Shown here: one piece after another, positions 27,607 to 36,679 of the stretch | Layout: every line of letters starts with the position of its first letter | Numbering within the stretch: position 1 is the first letter of the stretch | DNA from: an uncultured Marinicella sp. | GTDB taxonomy: Bacteria > Pseudomonadota > Gammaproteobacteria > Xanthomonadales > Marinicellaceae | Reading direction: 5' to 3' | NCBI GenBank assembly: GCA_947502925.1 | Contig: CANNBS010000001.1 | Span: 372,001 to 436,000, forward strand | DNA length: 64,000 bases | The notes under the pieces: model-generated | Seen by the model: only the letters and a program-made list of their open reading frames with translations | Database searches by the model: none | Told to the model about the DNA's origin: nothing | Made by a program: the position numbers and the translations under genes

Positions 27607-27615
27607 TGCTATAAT
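27607..27615 (+). promoter_or_regulatory. Extended -10 promoter of the CDF transporter gene
   Basis: TGC-TATAAT (27607-27615) is a perfect -10 with the TG extension. The nearest -35-like TTGAAT (27584-27589) is 20 bp away, so the promoter probably relies on the extended -10. Start of the next gene is 31 bases downstream. Confidence 0.55.
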
Positions 27616-27645
27616 AGGCGCTTATTTTTTCAAGGGTTGTTATTC

Positions 27646-28263
27646 ATGGGTTGTTGCGATACAGAATCGGCTTTGTCGGTGCAGAATGAGCGTCAGAAAC
27701 GTACTTTAATTGTTGTTTTAATCATCAATGCACTGATGTTTGCAATAATCATTGTCGCTTCATGGCTGGCCGGCTCTTCGGCCTTGTTTGCCGATGCGTT
27801 TGATAACTTAGGTGATGCCATTACGTATGCGGTCAGTTTATATGCGGTCAGTCGTTCAAACTCTGTTAAAGCCAAAGTTGCCTTATTCAAAGGTGGCTTA
27901 ATATTTCTGGGTGGATTTTTGGTTTTGGGGCAAGTGGTTTATAAATTAATGCATCCGGCTGTGCCCCTATTTGAATTGATGGGTCTGTTTAGTTTGATTG
28001 GTTTATCAGCCAATGTCTTGTGTTTGTTATTACTCAACAAACATCGTCATGAAGATGTCAATATGTCCTCGGTGTGGGCCTGTTCTCGTAATGACATTGT
28101 TGCTAATCTTTCGGTGTTTGTGACTGCCGGTTTGGTTTGGATCACCCAATCAGGTTGGCCGGATTTATTGGTCGCGACTCTACTGGCAATTTATCTTTTG
28201 CGTTCAGGCTTTGAGGTGATTAACAACGCCCGCGACAACCTGAATTCAGGCTGTAATCACTAA
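27646..28263 (+). CDS. CDF-like cation transporter, membrane domain only
   Basis: The longest frame starts at TTG 27637; ATG 27646 with AAGGG nine bases upstream is preferred (205 residues, MGCCDTESAL...). The protein has about six membrane segments of the cation diffusion facilitator type, with the TM2 metal motif DAFDNLGDAI (D-x3-D as in zinc transporters). The TM5 region ACSRNDIVANL lacks the usual histidine. The C-terminal cytoplasmic domain is absent, so it ends soon after TM6. Cysteines at the N-terminus (MGCCD) and a GCNH end may bind metal. It is adjacent to and probably co-transcribed with the PaiB-like gene one base on. Confidence 0.75.
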   Translation: MGCCDTESALSVQNERQKRTLIVVLIINALMFAIIIVASWLAGSSALFADAFDNLGDAITYAVSLYAVSRSNSVKAKVALFKGGLIFLGGFLVLGQVVYKLMHPAVPLFELMGLFSLIGLSANVLCLLLLNKHRHEDVNMSSVWACSRNDIVANLSVFVTAGLVWITQSGWPDLLVATLLAIYLLRSGFEVINNARDNLNSGCNH

Positions 28264-28264
28264 C

Positions 28265-28852
28265 ATGCATGTACCACCTGATTACGCAATAAAAGACAAG
28301 GCCGTTATCACCGCTTTTATACAACAAAATCCTTTTGCTCAACTGGTGTGTGCCACCGAAACATTTCCGGTCATTAACCACATACCTTTGTTGTATGATG
28401 CCGAGTGCAATTGTTTATGGGGTCATCTGGCGAAAAACAATCCGGATTTAAAACACCTGAATGATTCTCAGGTCACCGCGGTATTCTCGGGTCCACATGG
28501 CTATATTTCACCCGATTGGTATGAAAACCCTGGGGTGCCCACATGGAATTACCAGACGGTTCATGTCATGGGAAACTGCCGGGCAGATGATTCAGTGACC
28601 ACTGTTAAAAGAATAGTCGATCAATTATCTGAAGCGCATCAGGCTTCATTGGGTTACAACTGGAATGATGATTATAAGTCCTCGATGTTATCGGCGATTG
28701 TGGCTCTTAAAATTGATATTGAATCTTTGCAATGTCAGTTCAAACTCAATCAGGACCGTTCAGCAAAAGATCAACAAAAAGTCATCAAATCCTTACAAGA
28801 AAATGGCCAGCACGAACTGGCTGAAGCCATGGAACAAACGCAAAAACCCTGA
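28265..28852 (+). CDS. PaiB-like FMN-binding protein
   Basis: 195 residues with the PaiB/FMN-binding negative regulator pattern: MHVPPDYAIKD at the start, FPVINHIPLLYD, LWGHLAKNNP, VFSGPHGYISPDWY, and PTWNYQTVHVMG. The fold is a split-barrel flavin-binding domain; in Bacillus PaiB is linked to repression of sporulation and protease genes, but in proteobacteria the role is not known. It begins one base after the transporter stops, and its stop abuts the stop of the convergent amidotransferase gene with zero gap. Confidence 0.85.
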   Translation: MHVPPDYAIKDKAVITAFIQQNPFAQLVCATETFPVINHIPLLYDAECNCLWGHLAKNNPDLKHLNDSQVTAVFSGPHGYISPDWYENPGVPTWNYQTVHVMGNCRADDSVTTVKRIVDQLSEAHQASLGYNWNDDYKSSMLSAIVALKIDIESLQCQFKLNQDRSAKDQQKVIKSLQENGQHELAEAMEQTQKP

Positions 28853-29587
28853 TTAAGCCGAGGTGGTGATTTCAACAAACCGCGACAGTACTTTTTTCGC
28901 TTCAGGACAGTCTATTAATTCTGCCAGCAATTGATCTGGCTGCAGACCTTCCGCTTTTAAATCATCACTGCGTTGCCGAATATAGGCAGCGGTGATTTTG
29001 GCATCCCATTCAGGGTGATACTGAACGCCCCAGATAAAATCCTGATAGCGAAATAAATGATTGGCATCAGCTTCGGTGTGGCCAAATATCTGGCAGTCAG
29101 GCGGTGGTGTGAGGACAGTCTGAGAATGAGAGACCAGCACATCACATCCCGGTTGAGGTAAAACCCGAAACAGGAGATCCTGACTGGCATCTGCCGATAC
29201 ATGACAATGACTGAGACCCATGCGCCGGCCATTGGGGTTATAACCCACTTCACCGCCGAGCATATCGGCCAATAACTGGTGCCCGAAACAAATTCCCAAC
29301 ATCGGTATCTTATGCGGCATGGTCTGACGCAACCAGTCTTGAGTTTTCAGCACCCAATCATCGCCTTCGGTCACCATGGCTTTTGAGCCGGTGATTAATA
29401 TTCCCGCATAATTTTTAATGGCTTGATCCATACCCGGCAAAGTCTCGCCATGATGCACATTGGTCACATCAACCCGTTCAGTTTCCACCTCCATGCCGTC
29501 GATAAACCAATCGGCAAAGGTTTCGCCATGAGGCGAGGCCAGAGGCACCGGGTCACCGGTTTGTATAATCAGATATCTGTTTTTCAT
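28853..29587 (-). CDS. Class I glutamine amidotransferase-like protein
   Basis: The frame opens with GTG at 29593, but ATG 29587 (MKNRYLIIQTGDPV) is preferred, giving 244 residues. It has the triad expected of class I amidotransferases: nucleophile cysteine in LGICFGHQLLADML, and the His-Glu pair in GVQYHPEWD. It resembles the stand-alone GMP-synthase-like glutaminase family rather than a domain of GuaA, CarA or TrpG; the acceptor is unknown. It is last in the minus-strand directon that starts at 36.7 kb. Confidence 0.85.
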   Translation of the reverse strand: MKNRYLIIQTGDPVPLASPHGETFADWFIDGMEVETERVDVTNVHHGETLPGMDQAIKNYAGILITGSKAMVTEGDDWVLKTQDWLRQTMPHKIPMLGICFGHQLLADMLGGEVGYNPNGRRMGLSHCHVSADASQDLLFRVLPQPGCDVLVSHSQTVLTPPPDCQIFGHTEADANHLFRYQDFIWGVQYHPEWDAKITAAYIRQRSDDLKAEGLQPDQLLAELIDCPEAKKVLSRFVEITTSA

Positions 29588-29617
29588 GACCACAACATGG
29601 GGTGTTGATTATTTATT

Positions 29618-31378
29618 TCAATCCATACTGGGCGGTGCCAGGCGAATCGCTTCTTCCAGGGATGTTTTCCCGTCTTTAAGTAGCTGTGCAATCGCCACCC
29701 GTAAAGGTAGCATGCCCTGACTGTAAGCGATTTTAGTAATCACTTCTGAGGGTGTATCGCTTTTAATGTTCTTACGGATTTCTGAATCAATCGGCATCAT
29801 CTCAAATACACCGGTCCGGCCATGGTAACCGGTGTTTCGGCATTCATCACAACCCACCGCTTCAAACAATTCTTTCGGTGGTGATAAGTCATAAGGGTGC
29901 ACCATTGACACCCATTTTTCGGCATCGACTTTGTGTGGTTTCTTGCAATGCGGACACAATAAACGAATCAAGCGTTGTGCAATAATACCGGCCAGGGTAC
30001 TGCGCAATAAATAATCCGGCACGCCTAAGTCCAATAGTCGATTAAGGGCCGACGGTGCATCGTTGGTGTGTAAGGTGGATAATACCAGATGGCCGGTTAA
30101 GGACGCCTGGACCGCCATTTTGGCGGTTTCCAAATCCCGAATCTCGCCAACCATAATAATGTCGGGGTCCTGCCTTAATAAAGTCCTGACACCGTCGGCA
30201 AAATGCAAACCAATTTTCGGATTAACCTGCATCTGATTTAAGATTCCGTCCACCATTTCAATCGGATCTTCCACGGTCGATACATTCACTTCAGGAGTGG
30301 CCAGTTGTTTTAAGGTGGAATATAAGGTGGTGGTTTTACCTGAGCCGGTGGGACCGGTGACCAACACAATGCCATGCGGCCGGTTAATCATGCGCGCCCA
30401 GGTTTCGGCTTCAGATTCACTAAAACCCAAATCCCGATAATCCACCACAACCGCTTCGGGATCAAATATCCGCATCACGCATTTTTCGCCAAAAGTGGTG
30501 GGCATGGTCGATACACGCAATTCAATTTCACGGCCATTTTCAGACAAGGTCTTTATTCGACCATCCTGGGGCCGGCGTTTTTCGGCGACGTCAATTCTGG
30601 ATAAAATCTTAATGCGACTTGTTACCGCCGACATCACTGAAGGCGGCAGGTCATAGACTTTCATGAGTTTGCCATCGACCCTGAAACGCACCAAAGCTTC
30701 ATCCCGTTTCGGCTCCAGGTGTATGTCACTGGCACGCTGTTCAAAGGCATACTGTAACAGCCAATCCACCAGACCAATCACATGCTGGTCATCGGCATGA
30801 ATATCCTTATTACCACCCAGTTTGACCAGCTGCTCCAAATTTAAAACCGGGTCGTTGGTTTTGCCTAAATGCCGCCGTTTGGCCGATTGGACCTGACGAT
30901 TAACGCCGTAAAATTCATAAAGTAAACGCTGTAAGTCAATCGGATTAACGTGCACCCGTTCAATTTTTTGCTGATGAATTTTCTGAATATCACCGAGCCA
31001 GTCGGTTTGTGTCGGGTTGGCCACTGCAATCTGAATGGTCTGATTATCGATACCTATGGGTAAAATCTGGTGCTGTCGGGCATAAGCCTGTGAGATAACC
31101 TGGGTGACCTGATTGACATTAATTTTAGTGGGATCAATTTTTAGATACGGCAACTTATTGGCCTTCGCCACCCACTGGGTAACAAATTCAAGGGTAATGG
31201 GTTTGCCGGTTTTCTGGTTGGTAATTTTATTGTCAACAATGGCCACATAAGGATGCACGGAACTGGATTTAACCTGAGATTTTTCCAATAAGCGCGCGGC
31301 CGCTTGTTGGTTAATAAGTCCGGCTTTTAACCACTGGCGCGCCACCGTCGCCATAAATTGAGCATCATTGGGATTCAT
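29618..31378 (-). CDS. GspE/PilB-type secretion or pilus assembly ATPase
   Basis: ATG 31378 is chosen over the TTG one codon earlier (586 residues). It has an N-terminal MshEN-like region (about 45-165), then the ATPase: Walker A VTGPTGSGKTTTL (near 342), STVEDPIE, MVGEIRDLETAKMA, TGHLVLSTLHTND, and a four-cysteine zinc motif (LLCPHCKKPH ... CDECRNTGYHGR). This is typical of GspE (type II secretion) or PilB (pilus extension). No other type II or pilus assembly gene is adjacent, so which machine it drives is undecided. It overlaps the ABC ATPase gene by 14 bases. Confidence 0.88.
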   Translation of the reverse strand: MNPNDAQFMATVARQWLKAGLINQQAAARLLEKSQVKSSSVHPYVAIVDNKITNQKTGKPITLEFVTQWVAKANKLPYLKIDPTKINVNQVTQVISQAYARQHQILPIGIDNQTIQIAVANPTQTDWLGDIQKIHQQKIERVHVNPIDLQRLLYEFYGVNRQVQSAKRRHLGKTNDPVLNLEQLVKLGGNKDIHADDQHVIGLVDWLLQYAFEQRASDIHLEPKRDEALVRFRVDGKLMKVYDLPPSVMSAVTSRIKILSRIDVAEKRRPQDGRIKTLSENGREIELRVSTMPTTFGEKCVMRIFDPEAVVVDYRDLGFSESEAETWARMINRPHGIVLVTGPTGSGKTTTLYSTLKQLATPEVNVSTVEDPIEMVDGILNQMQVNPKIGLHFADGVRTLLRQDPDIIMVGEIRDLETAKMAVQASLTGHLVLSTLHTNDAPSALNRLLDLGVPDYLLRSTLAGIIAQRLIRLLCPHCKKPHKVDAEKWVSMVHPYDLSPPKELFEAVGCDECRNTGYHGRTGVFEMMPIDSEIRKNIKSDTPSEVITKIAYSQGMLPLRVAIAQLLKDGKTSLEEAIRLAPPSMD

Positions 31379-32066
31379 CAAACAGTTCTTCTAAATTGGC
31401 CTTATTAAGCATTGTAGCTGAATCACCGCTGAGATAACAATCATCACCGAGCAACATTAACACATGGGTGCAATATTTCGCCACCACATTAATGTCATGA
31501 CACACCATCACCACCGCCTTATCCCGGGCGATGGCCTGTAATTTTTTCACTAAAAACCGCTGATACACCACATCCAAATGATTAAACGGCTCATCTAATA
31601 ACAAATAATCACTGTTCTGAGCGAAACAGGTGGCAATTTCCACTTTGCGCCGTTCGCCCCCGGATAACTGTAATATCGATCGGTTTTTTAGCTGATCAAT
31701 GCGACAGGCTGTTAAGGTTTGTTCGGTGACACGGTGTCGATTTTCGGGATTATCCGGCCAGGGATATCGCCCCATTTCCACCGCCTGATAAACACTAAAA
31801 GCCAATGACGGTTCCTGTTCTTGCATCAGATAAGCCACTTTCTGTGCCCGGGACAACGGGTCTAACTGATGCATGTCCTCATTATCCACCAATACCTGGC
31901 CTTGGTTTGGAGCCAATAACCCCGCTAAACACTGTAATAAGGTGGATTTGCCGGCACCGTTTTGGCCGATAATGCCCCAGAATTCACCGGCCCTAAACGT
32001 ACAGCTTAAATCATTTAATACCTGTCGGTTTTCTAAAAGCACCGAAATGTGTTCAGCCTTTAACAT
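31365..32066 (-). CDS. ABC transporter ATP-binding protein, FecE/BtuD type
   Basis: 233 residues with Walker A GQNGAGKST (about 36-44), the Q-loop in LMQEQEP, the signature LSGGERRKVEIA, Walker B YLLLDEPFNHLD, and the H-loop CHDINVV. It pairs with the FecCD-type permease whose stop codon it overlaps by one base. Such pairs import vitamin B12, heme or ferric siderophores. No substrate-binding protein or TonB receptor is adjacent, so the cargo is undecided. Confidence 0.88.
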   Translation of the reverse strand: MLKAEHISVLLENRQVLNDLSCTFRAGEFWGIIGQNGAGKSTLLQCLAGLLAPNQGQVLVDNEDMHQLDPLSRAQKVAYLMQEQEPSLAFSVYQAVEMGRYPWPDNPENRHRVTEQTLTACRIDQLKNRSILQLSGGERRKVEIATCFAQNSDYLLLDEPFNHLDVVYQRFLVKKLQAIARDKAVVMVCHDINVVAKYCTHVLMLLGDDCYLSGDSATMLNKANLEELFDESQ

Positions 32067-33025
32067 TAAATTTTCCGCGACAAGACTAAAAACACCGGCA
32101 CCCCAACCAAAGCGGTAAAAATACCCACCGGCAGTTGAATTGGACTTAACACGGTACGCGCCAGGGTGTCAGCAATAAGCAAAAACAAGGCACCGGCTAA
32201 AATGGTGACAGACAACAGATGGCGGTGCTGATAACCCACCAACAATCGCACAATATGCGGAATAATCAAACCCACAAAACCAATGGTACCAGCCTGTGCC
32301 ACCGCCATCGAGGTAAGCAAAGCCGTCATGACAAAAACCATCAGATTCAGGCGTTCGGCGTGAACCCCGGATTTACGGGCAAACAATTCACCGCGCGCCA
32401 GTAAATCCAGAGCGGTATGTTGTTGCCGTAATAAAAAATAACACAGACCTAAAATCACAACCATTAACCAGCTGGGTTGTGCAAAAGATAAATCCCCCAT
32501 TAACCAGAACATCATGGATCGAATTTGTTGACCGTCTGCCAATGACAGCATAAAAGAAATGATGGCAGCGAAACCAAAAGCCATCACCACCCCGTTTAAG
32601 GTCACCTTGTTGGGTTTTATGCGCCCATGATAGCTGAGTTTAAGCACCAGCAAAGTGGCCAGTAAAGAACCGCCAAAACCAATTAAAAACAAGGCTTCTG
32701 CGGATAAACTCAATCCCAGCATAATGACTAAAAGCTGACAACTGGCTGCCCCACCGGACACACCCAATAAATAAGGATCCGCCAGCGGGTTTTTCACCAG
32801 ATTTTGAATCAATAAACCGGCTAAAGCCAGACTGCCACCCACCAACATGGCATTCAGTGCCCGCGGTATGCGCAGTTGCCAAACGATGCTGTAGGTGATG
32901 CTGTCCGGATTAAATAATTGATTCAAGGGCAAAGCGACCGACCCCACAGACACCGAAACAATCAGTGCCAATAGTAAAAACAGCCACCATATCCATGGTC
33001 TTTTTAACCATTGCCTGGTTTGCAT
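32066..33025 (-). CDS. ABC transporter permease, FecCD/BtuC family
   Basis: 319 residues with about ten membrane helices. Family motifs are RIPRALNAMLVGGSLALAG, NPLADPYLLGVSGGAA and the ABC-contact GTIGFVGLIIPHIVRLLVG, all typical of BtuC/FecD/HmuU subunits. It forms the membrane channel partner of the downstream ATPase. It starts 12 bases after the unknown membrane-anchored gene, so it is part of the long minus-strand directon rather than a dedicated iron operon. Confidence 0.9.
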   Translation of the reverse strand: MQTRQWLKRPWIWWLFLLLALIVSVSVGSVALPLNQLFNPDSITYSIVWQLRIPRALNAMLVGGSLALAGLLIQNLVKNPLADPYLLGVSGGAASCQLLVIMLGLSLSAEALFLIGFGGSLLATLLVLKLSYHGRIKPNKVTLNGVVMAFGFAAIISFMLSLADGQQIRSMMFWLMGDLSFAQPSWLMVVILGLCYFLLRQQHTALDLLARGELFARKSGVHAERLNLMVFVMTALLTSMAVAQAGTIGFVGLIIPHIVRLLVGYQHRHLLSVTILAGALFLLIADTLARTVLSPIQLPVGIFTALVGVPVFLVLSRKI

Positions 33026-33037
33026 CAGTCGTTTAAT

Positions 33038-34363
33038 TTAGCGCGCAATACTAATCGACAACACATCTTTACGCGATATATTGATGGTGGCATCGCCACT
33101 TTTGAAACGGGTTGAGACCGTGACCTGGTCGGCGCTAATGGCTTTTAGCACACCAAAAACAGGTCGGCCGCGTTTGGTTTTGATTTTAACCGACTGACCA
33201 ATGGCATCGGACCAGTTATTGAGTGTGTATTCCCTTGTTTGTTGGCCACCGACATGGGTTTTAATGCGACGAATAAGTTCTTTGGGCTTATTGGCTTGTT
33301 GTTCTTGTTTCTTTAAATGCGCTTCCCGTTGTTCCATATCTCGCCGCAAGGTTTCAATATCCAGGTCTAAATGGTCAATTTTAGACAACTCCACAGCCTG
33401 GTACTCTTGCTCACCCAATGCCGCTTCAATGGTGCTGTTTTTAAACAATTCGCTTTGTGACCAGCCGGCAAATTCAAATATATATTTCGGTTCTTTGAGA
33501 TTAAAAATGGCATTGTATTCAACATCGGCCTGGAGAGAACGTTGGTATTGATTGGCCAATTTGGGAGACATTTCACCACCTGCATATATACGTAACGCTT
33601 GCTGTAAAGCTTCACTGCTACTCATACGGTAGGCTGAAAATGAGGATTTTTTATCCTGACCACATAATTGGTTTCGTTTACTGTTAAAGCCCTGATCAGC
33701 GTAGTAATAATATAAAGTATCAACAATGGTGTCATGGAAGGTCAATCGGTCGTCATTACTTGATCGGGCTAAACCACCGGACCAGGTGACGAACCAGTTA
33801 CCGGAGCTGTTAATATTCAAGTTAAAATCAATATTATATTCATCGACCAGGGCATAGGTTAATTTAACATCAAACGCCGGTTGCAGAGTGTTCATGGCTT
33901 GCCACTGTTCAGCAGAAAAGCTTGGCCCGGCTCCCGCACCACAACCATAGGCACCCAGATAACCCACCACCATCGGATAGTAATTATTTTCCATAATATT
34001 TTTCAGTAACCGGCTGTTGGTCTTAACCACCTGTACATGATTAAAGTTAACGGTTAATTCCGGTGGCAGTTTGACCAATAAATCGGTTGATTTGGTGAAC
34101 AGTAAATCACGGGCATCGGTGGTCACAGTGATGGAATCCACCTGAATTACATCCTGATAACCACGTGGCTTAAACTGAACACCTTTAATGGCAATGTCGC
34201 CACTGATGGAGACGCTATGATCTTGATAAGACCAGTCACCTAAATGACTCAGATGCGACATCACACCTTCCACAAAGAATTCGCTGTTGTGATTAATGCG
34301 CCACCAGGGCAAAGCCACCAGGGCAATCAGAATACAAATTATAATGACGTTTTTCTTGTTCAT
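33038..34363 (-). CDS. Unknown protein, N-terminal membrane anchor and C-terminal small barrel
   Basis: A 441-residue protein I do not recognise. One membrane helix at residues 4-22 is followed by a large predicted periplasmic region beginning HNSEFFVEGVMSHLSHLGDW, which has AsmA-like alternating strands in its first 100 residues (SVSISGDIAIKGVQFKPRG). A charged segment at about 335-375 is probably coiled coil (EQREAHLKKQEQQ). The last 55 residues (IGQSVKIKTKRGRPVFGVL ... ISRKDVLSISI) look like an Sm/SH3-type barrel. Function unknown. It lies nine bases downstream of the phospholipase D gene and 12 bases upstream of the permease. Confidence 0.7.
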   Translation of the reverse strand: MNKKNVIIICILIALVALPWWRINHNSEFFVEGVMSHLSHLGDWSYQDHSVSISGDIAIKGVQFKPRGYQDVIQVDSITVTTDARDLLFTKSTDLLVKLPPELTVNFNHVQVVKTNSRLLKNIMENNYYPMVVGYLGAYGCGAGAGPSFSAEQWQAMNTLQPAFDVKLTYALVDEYNIDFNLNINSSGNWFVTWSGGLARSSNDDRLTFHDTIVDTLYYYYADQGFNSKRNQLCGQDKKSSFSAYRMSSSEALQQALRIYAGGEMSPKLANQYQRSLQADVEYNAIFNLKEPKYIFEFAGWSQSELFKNSTIEAALGEQEYQAVELSKIDHLDLDIETLRRDMEQREAHLKKQEQQANKPKELIRRIKTHVGGQQTREYTLNNWSDAIGQSVKIKTKRGRPVFGVLKAISADQVTVSTRFKSGDATINISRKDVLSISIAR

Positions 34364-34372
34364 AGGCGTAGT

Positions 34373-36103
34373 TTACATAATTGGTTCAGCAAAACCACCA
34401 AACGCAGAGATTATTATCGTCTGTATTTGCTTCACGGGCAAATCAATATCAGGAAAATTTCCCACCGATTTATAATGTTCAAAGAAGTCAGGGTGATCTC
34501 GGGGCACCGGTTCTTTACCCGGCAACAACTCATAACTGGTGGAATACCGAAACGGCCAAATATCAAATATCGGCAATTTTCTGGAAATGGTGGCGAAAAA
34601 TCCACTAACATGGCTAAAAAAAGGAATCTGTTCTTTAGCCGCCACCAGCCAACTGTTCTCAGGCAGCATATCTTGTTCAATGCTGGCGGTTAATTGTGCC
34701 GCAAATTCCCGGTCGTAAATAATAAAACCGGACTCAGTGTTCAGCACATCAGAACGTGGGTCAAAATTATGACTGCCAATCATGGATATTTCATTATCAA
34801 TAACAAAGGATTTACTGTGCAAACCAAAGCGGGTGTGTTCATTGGTTTGGTGAGTGGCAAAGAATTGTTCCAGCATCCCGGGTTGCTGTTTAAACTCATA
34901 AATCTCCATATCGAGCTTTTTTAAATAAAACCGCTTATATTTTAAACTAATCGCATAGACATAAAACGCATCCGTTGAAGACAGTGAATTGGTCGAAACC
35001 TGTAAGGCTAAATCAGGATGGTCTTTTCGTAATTTTTTAAACATATTGCGCGCTTTTCGAGAAAACACGAGATAAGGTGTTTGAATGAGTAAGCGGTGCT
35101 CAGTCCGGGCAAATAAATCATGAAACTTTTCAGTCAGTTGTTTATTGACCTGTCGGGCTTCCTTGTTAAAGGGTTTATCGTGGGTGTCACTGAAATACTC
35201 AACCTCATCCACCGCCAAAACATCCGCAAAAAACGTTTTCTCAATATGACTGTTATCGTCAGCCTGCACACTTAACGCTTGCGCCAATTCCGGCAACGGT
35301 TGATTCCAATCAGTATGCGCTTCCTGATTATCAATAATGCGCCTGGCCACATCATTTAAGTGGGTCAAAGGCAAGACATGCTCTGAGGTCCAAAAACTGT
35401 CAAAAGAGATTACAATTTCATCCACCACATCACCAATCGCCATGACTTCCCGATCTTTATAGTTAAAGGTCGCATCCCAGTCAAAGTACCGGCTGGAATA
35501 ATTGCGCCCGCCGACAATGGCATAGCGATTATCCACCACAAAAGCCTTATTGTGCATGCGCCGATTTAAACTGGCCAGACAACAGGCAATCGCCGAGGCA
35601 AATTCAAACGCCGAGGTATGGGCATCGCTAAACACCGGATTATAAAGCCGAAATTCAAAGTTTTGATGAATGGTGGCCAGTTCAGCCATCAACCACGAAT
35701 TGCCCATGGTATAAAGCTGATCACCAATAATGCTGACTTTGACGCCTCGCCGTGCAGCTTTAATTAATTCTGCCAGAACCCAATGACCCGCTTCATCGTT
35801 ATTCCAGATGAATGTCTGAATATCAATGCTCTCCTGAGCCGCTCGAATTAAGTTAATGCGAGCCAATAGGGACTCCTCACCATGATCCAAAATCAACATC
35901 TGATTTTTGCCGCTCATTTGACTGCTGGCGTACAATTTACTAAATGCTGTACTTTGGGCACAGGCGGTAGGCTCATTAATCGGGCACGTCAGGGTGGCGT
36001 CTTTTTTGAGCTGTGTCACTGATTCTGCCTGACGCAAAGTTTGCCGATCGATCTGACAACCGAACAACAATCCGCACATGATGAATAATAAGCACCGCTT
36101 CAT
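34373..36103 (-). CDS. Phospholipase D-family lipoprotein (ClsC-like)
   Basis: 576 residues with a lipobox (CGLLFGCQ, lipid-modified Cys16) and two HKD catalytic motifs: HNKAFVVDNRYAIVGGRN and HSKSFVIDNEISMIGSHN. Two HKD motifs in one chain are needed for phosphatidyl transfer or hydrolysis, as in cardiolipin synthase C. A periplasmic, membrane-tethered lipid-modifying enzyme is the likely role. It is immediately followed by the unknown membrane-anchored gene and preceded directly by the phosphopantetheinyl transferase gene (no gap), so these probably share a message. Confidence 0.85.
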   Translation of the reverse strand: MKRCLLFIMCGLLFGCQIDRQTLRQAESVTQLKKDATLTCPINEPTACAQSTAFSKLYASSQMSGKNQMLILDHGEESLLARINLIRAAQESIDIQTFIWNNDEAGHWVLAELIKAARRGVKVSIIGDQLYTMGNSWLMAELATIHQNFEFRLYNPVFSDAHTSAFEFASAIACCLASLNRRMHNKAFVVDNRYAIVGGRNYSSRYFDWDATFNYKDREVMAIGDVVDEIVISFDSFWTSEHVLPLTHLNDVARRIIDNQEAHTDWNQPLPELAQALSVQADDNSHIEKTFFADVLAVDEVEYFSDTHDKPFNKEARQVNKQLTEKFHDLFARTEHRLLIQTPYLVFSRKARNMFKKLRKDHPDLALQVSTNSLSSTDAFYVYAISLKYKRFYLKKLDMEIYEFKQQPGMLEQFFATHQTNEHTRFGLHSKSFVIDNEISMIGSHNFDPRSDVLNTESGFIIYDREFAAQLTASIEQDMLPENSWLVAAKEQIPFFSHVSGFFATISRKLPIFDIWPFRYSTSYELLPGKEPVPRDHPDFFEHYKSVGNFPDIDLPVKQIQTIIISAFGGFAEPIM

Positions 36104-36679
36104 TTACTTAATCGTATTTATAAAGATTTGATGTATGGGATAAACCGTAGCCATAGCACCGACGTACCCTTGAATATTTGTTAAATCAGTGAGATACAGC
36201 GTTTCATTACCCTCGTTTAATGGCTGGTTATCTAATACCGATCGACCCAAATAATACCACAAAACCCCGCCGCATAATTTGCACCAGGCCTCTTTTCGTG
36301 ACCACAGACGATAAAATAATGCCGCCCTGTCGGGTGACGGCAACGCTTTAATCTTTTTATATTCATCAGCGTGAAAATACCGTTTACTCAGCGTCATAAA
36401 ATCTCTTTTTTTATCAGTCCGCTCAATATCAAGACCCATTTCACCGTGCTTTGACAACCCATATAAATACGTCTGTCGGCTGTGACTGTAGGAAAAATAA
36501 ATGGGCGCATCGGTATAAGGTTTTCCGTTTTCGGTGCGATTTATTTTAAAAGGCGCCGATTCAGGACAGGCATTTTTTAATAACCGGTGTAAAATGGCGT
36601 CGCTGTATTTTTTGGCTTTTTTGTTATCCTGCCGCGGGTTATGATTAAGCCACAATGTGATTTCATCCGTTCTATTCAT
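36104..36679 (-). CDS. 4'-phosphopantetheinyl transferase, Sfp type
   Basis: 191 residues with the Sfp signatures: YFSYSHS near residue 58, the magnesium-binding GLDIERTDKK (about 77-86), and YRLWSRKEAWCK (about 123-134, the W-x2-KEA motif). These enzymes attach phosphopantetheine from CoA to carrier proteins of polyketide, peptide or fatty acid synthases. No carrier-protein gene is in the window. Its start codon overlaps the start region of the divergent methyltransferase gene (36677-36680), so the two promoters must lie inside each other's coding sequence. Confidence 0.88.
   Translation of the reverse strand: MNRTDEITLWLNHNPRQDNKKAKKYSDAILHRLLKNACPESAPFKINRTENGKPYTDAPIYFSYSHSRQTYLYGLSKHGEMGLDIERTDKKRDFMTLSKRYFHADEYKKIKALPSPDRAALFYRLWSRKEAWCKLCGGVLWYYLGRSVLDNQPLNEGNETLYLTDLTNIQGYVGAMATVYPIHQIFINTIK

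Noticed and set aside
33026..33037. Cobalamin riboswitch or Fur box for the FecCD-type transporter
   Set aside because: Only 12 bases separate it from the preceding gene; no riboswitch elements or Fur-like repeats found.
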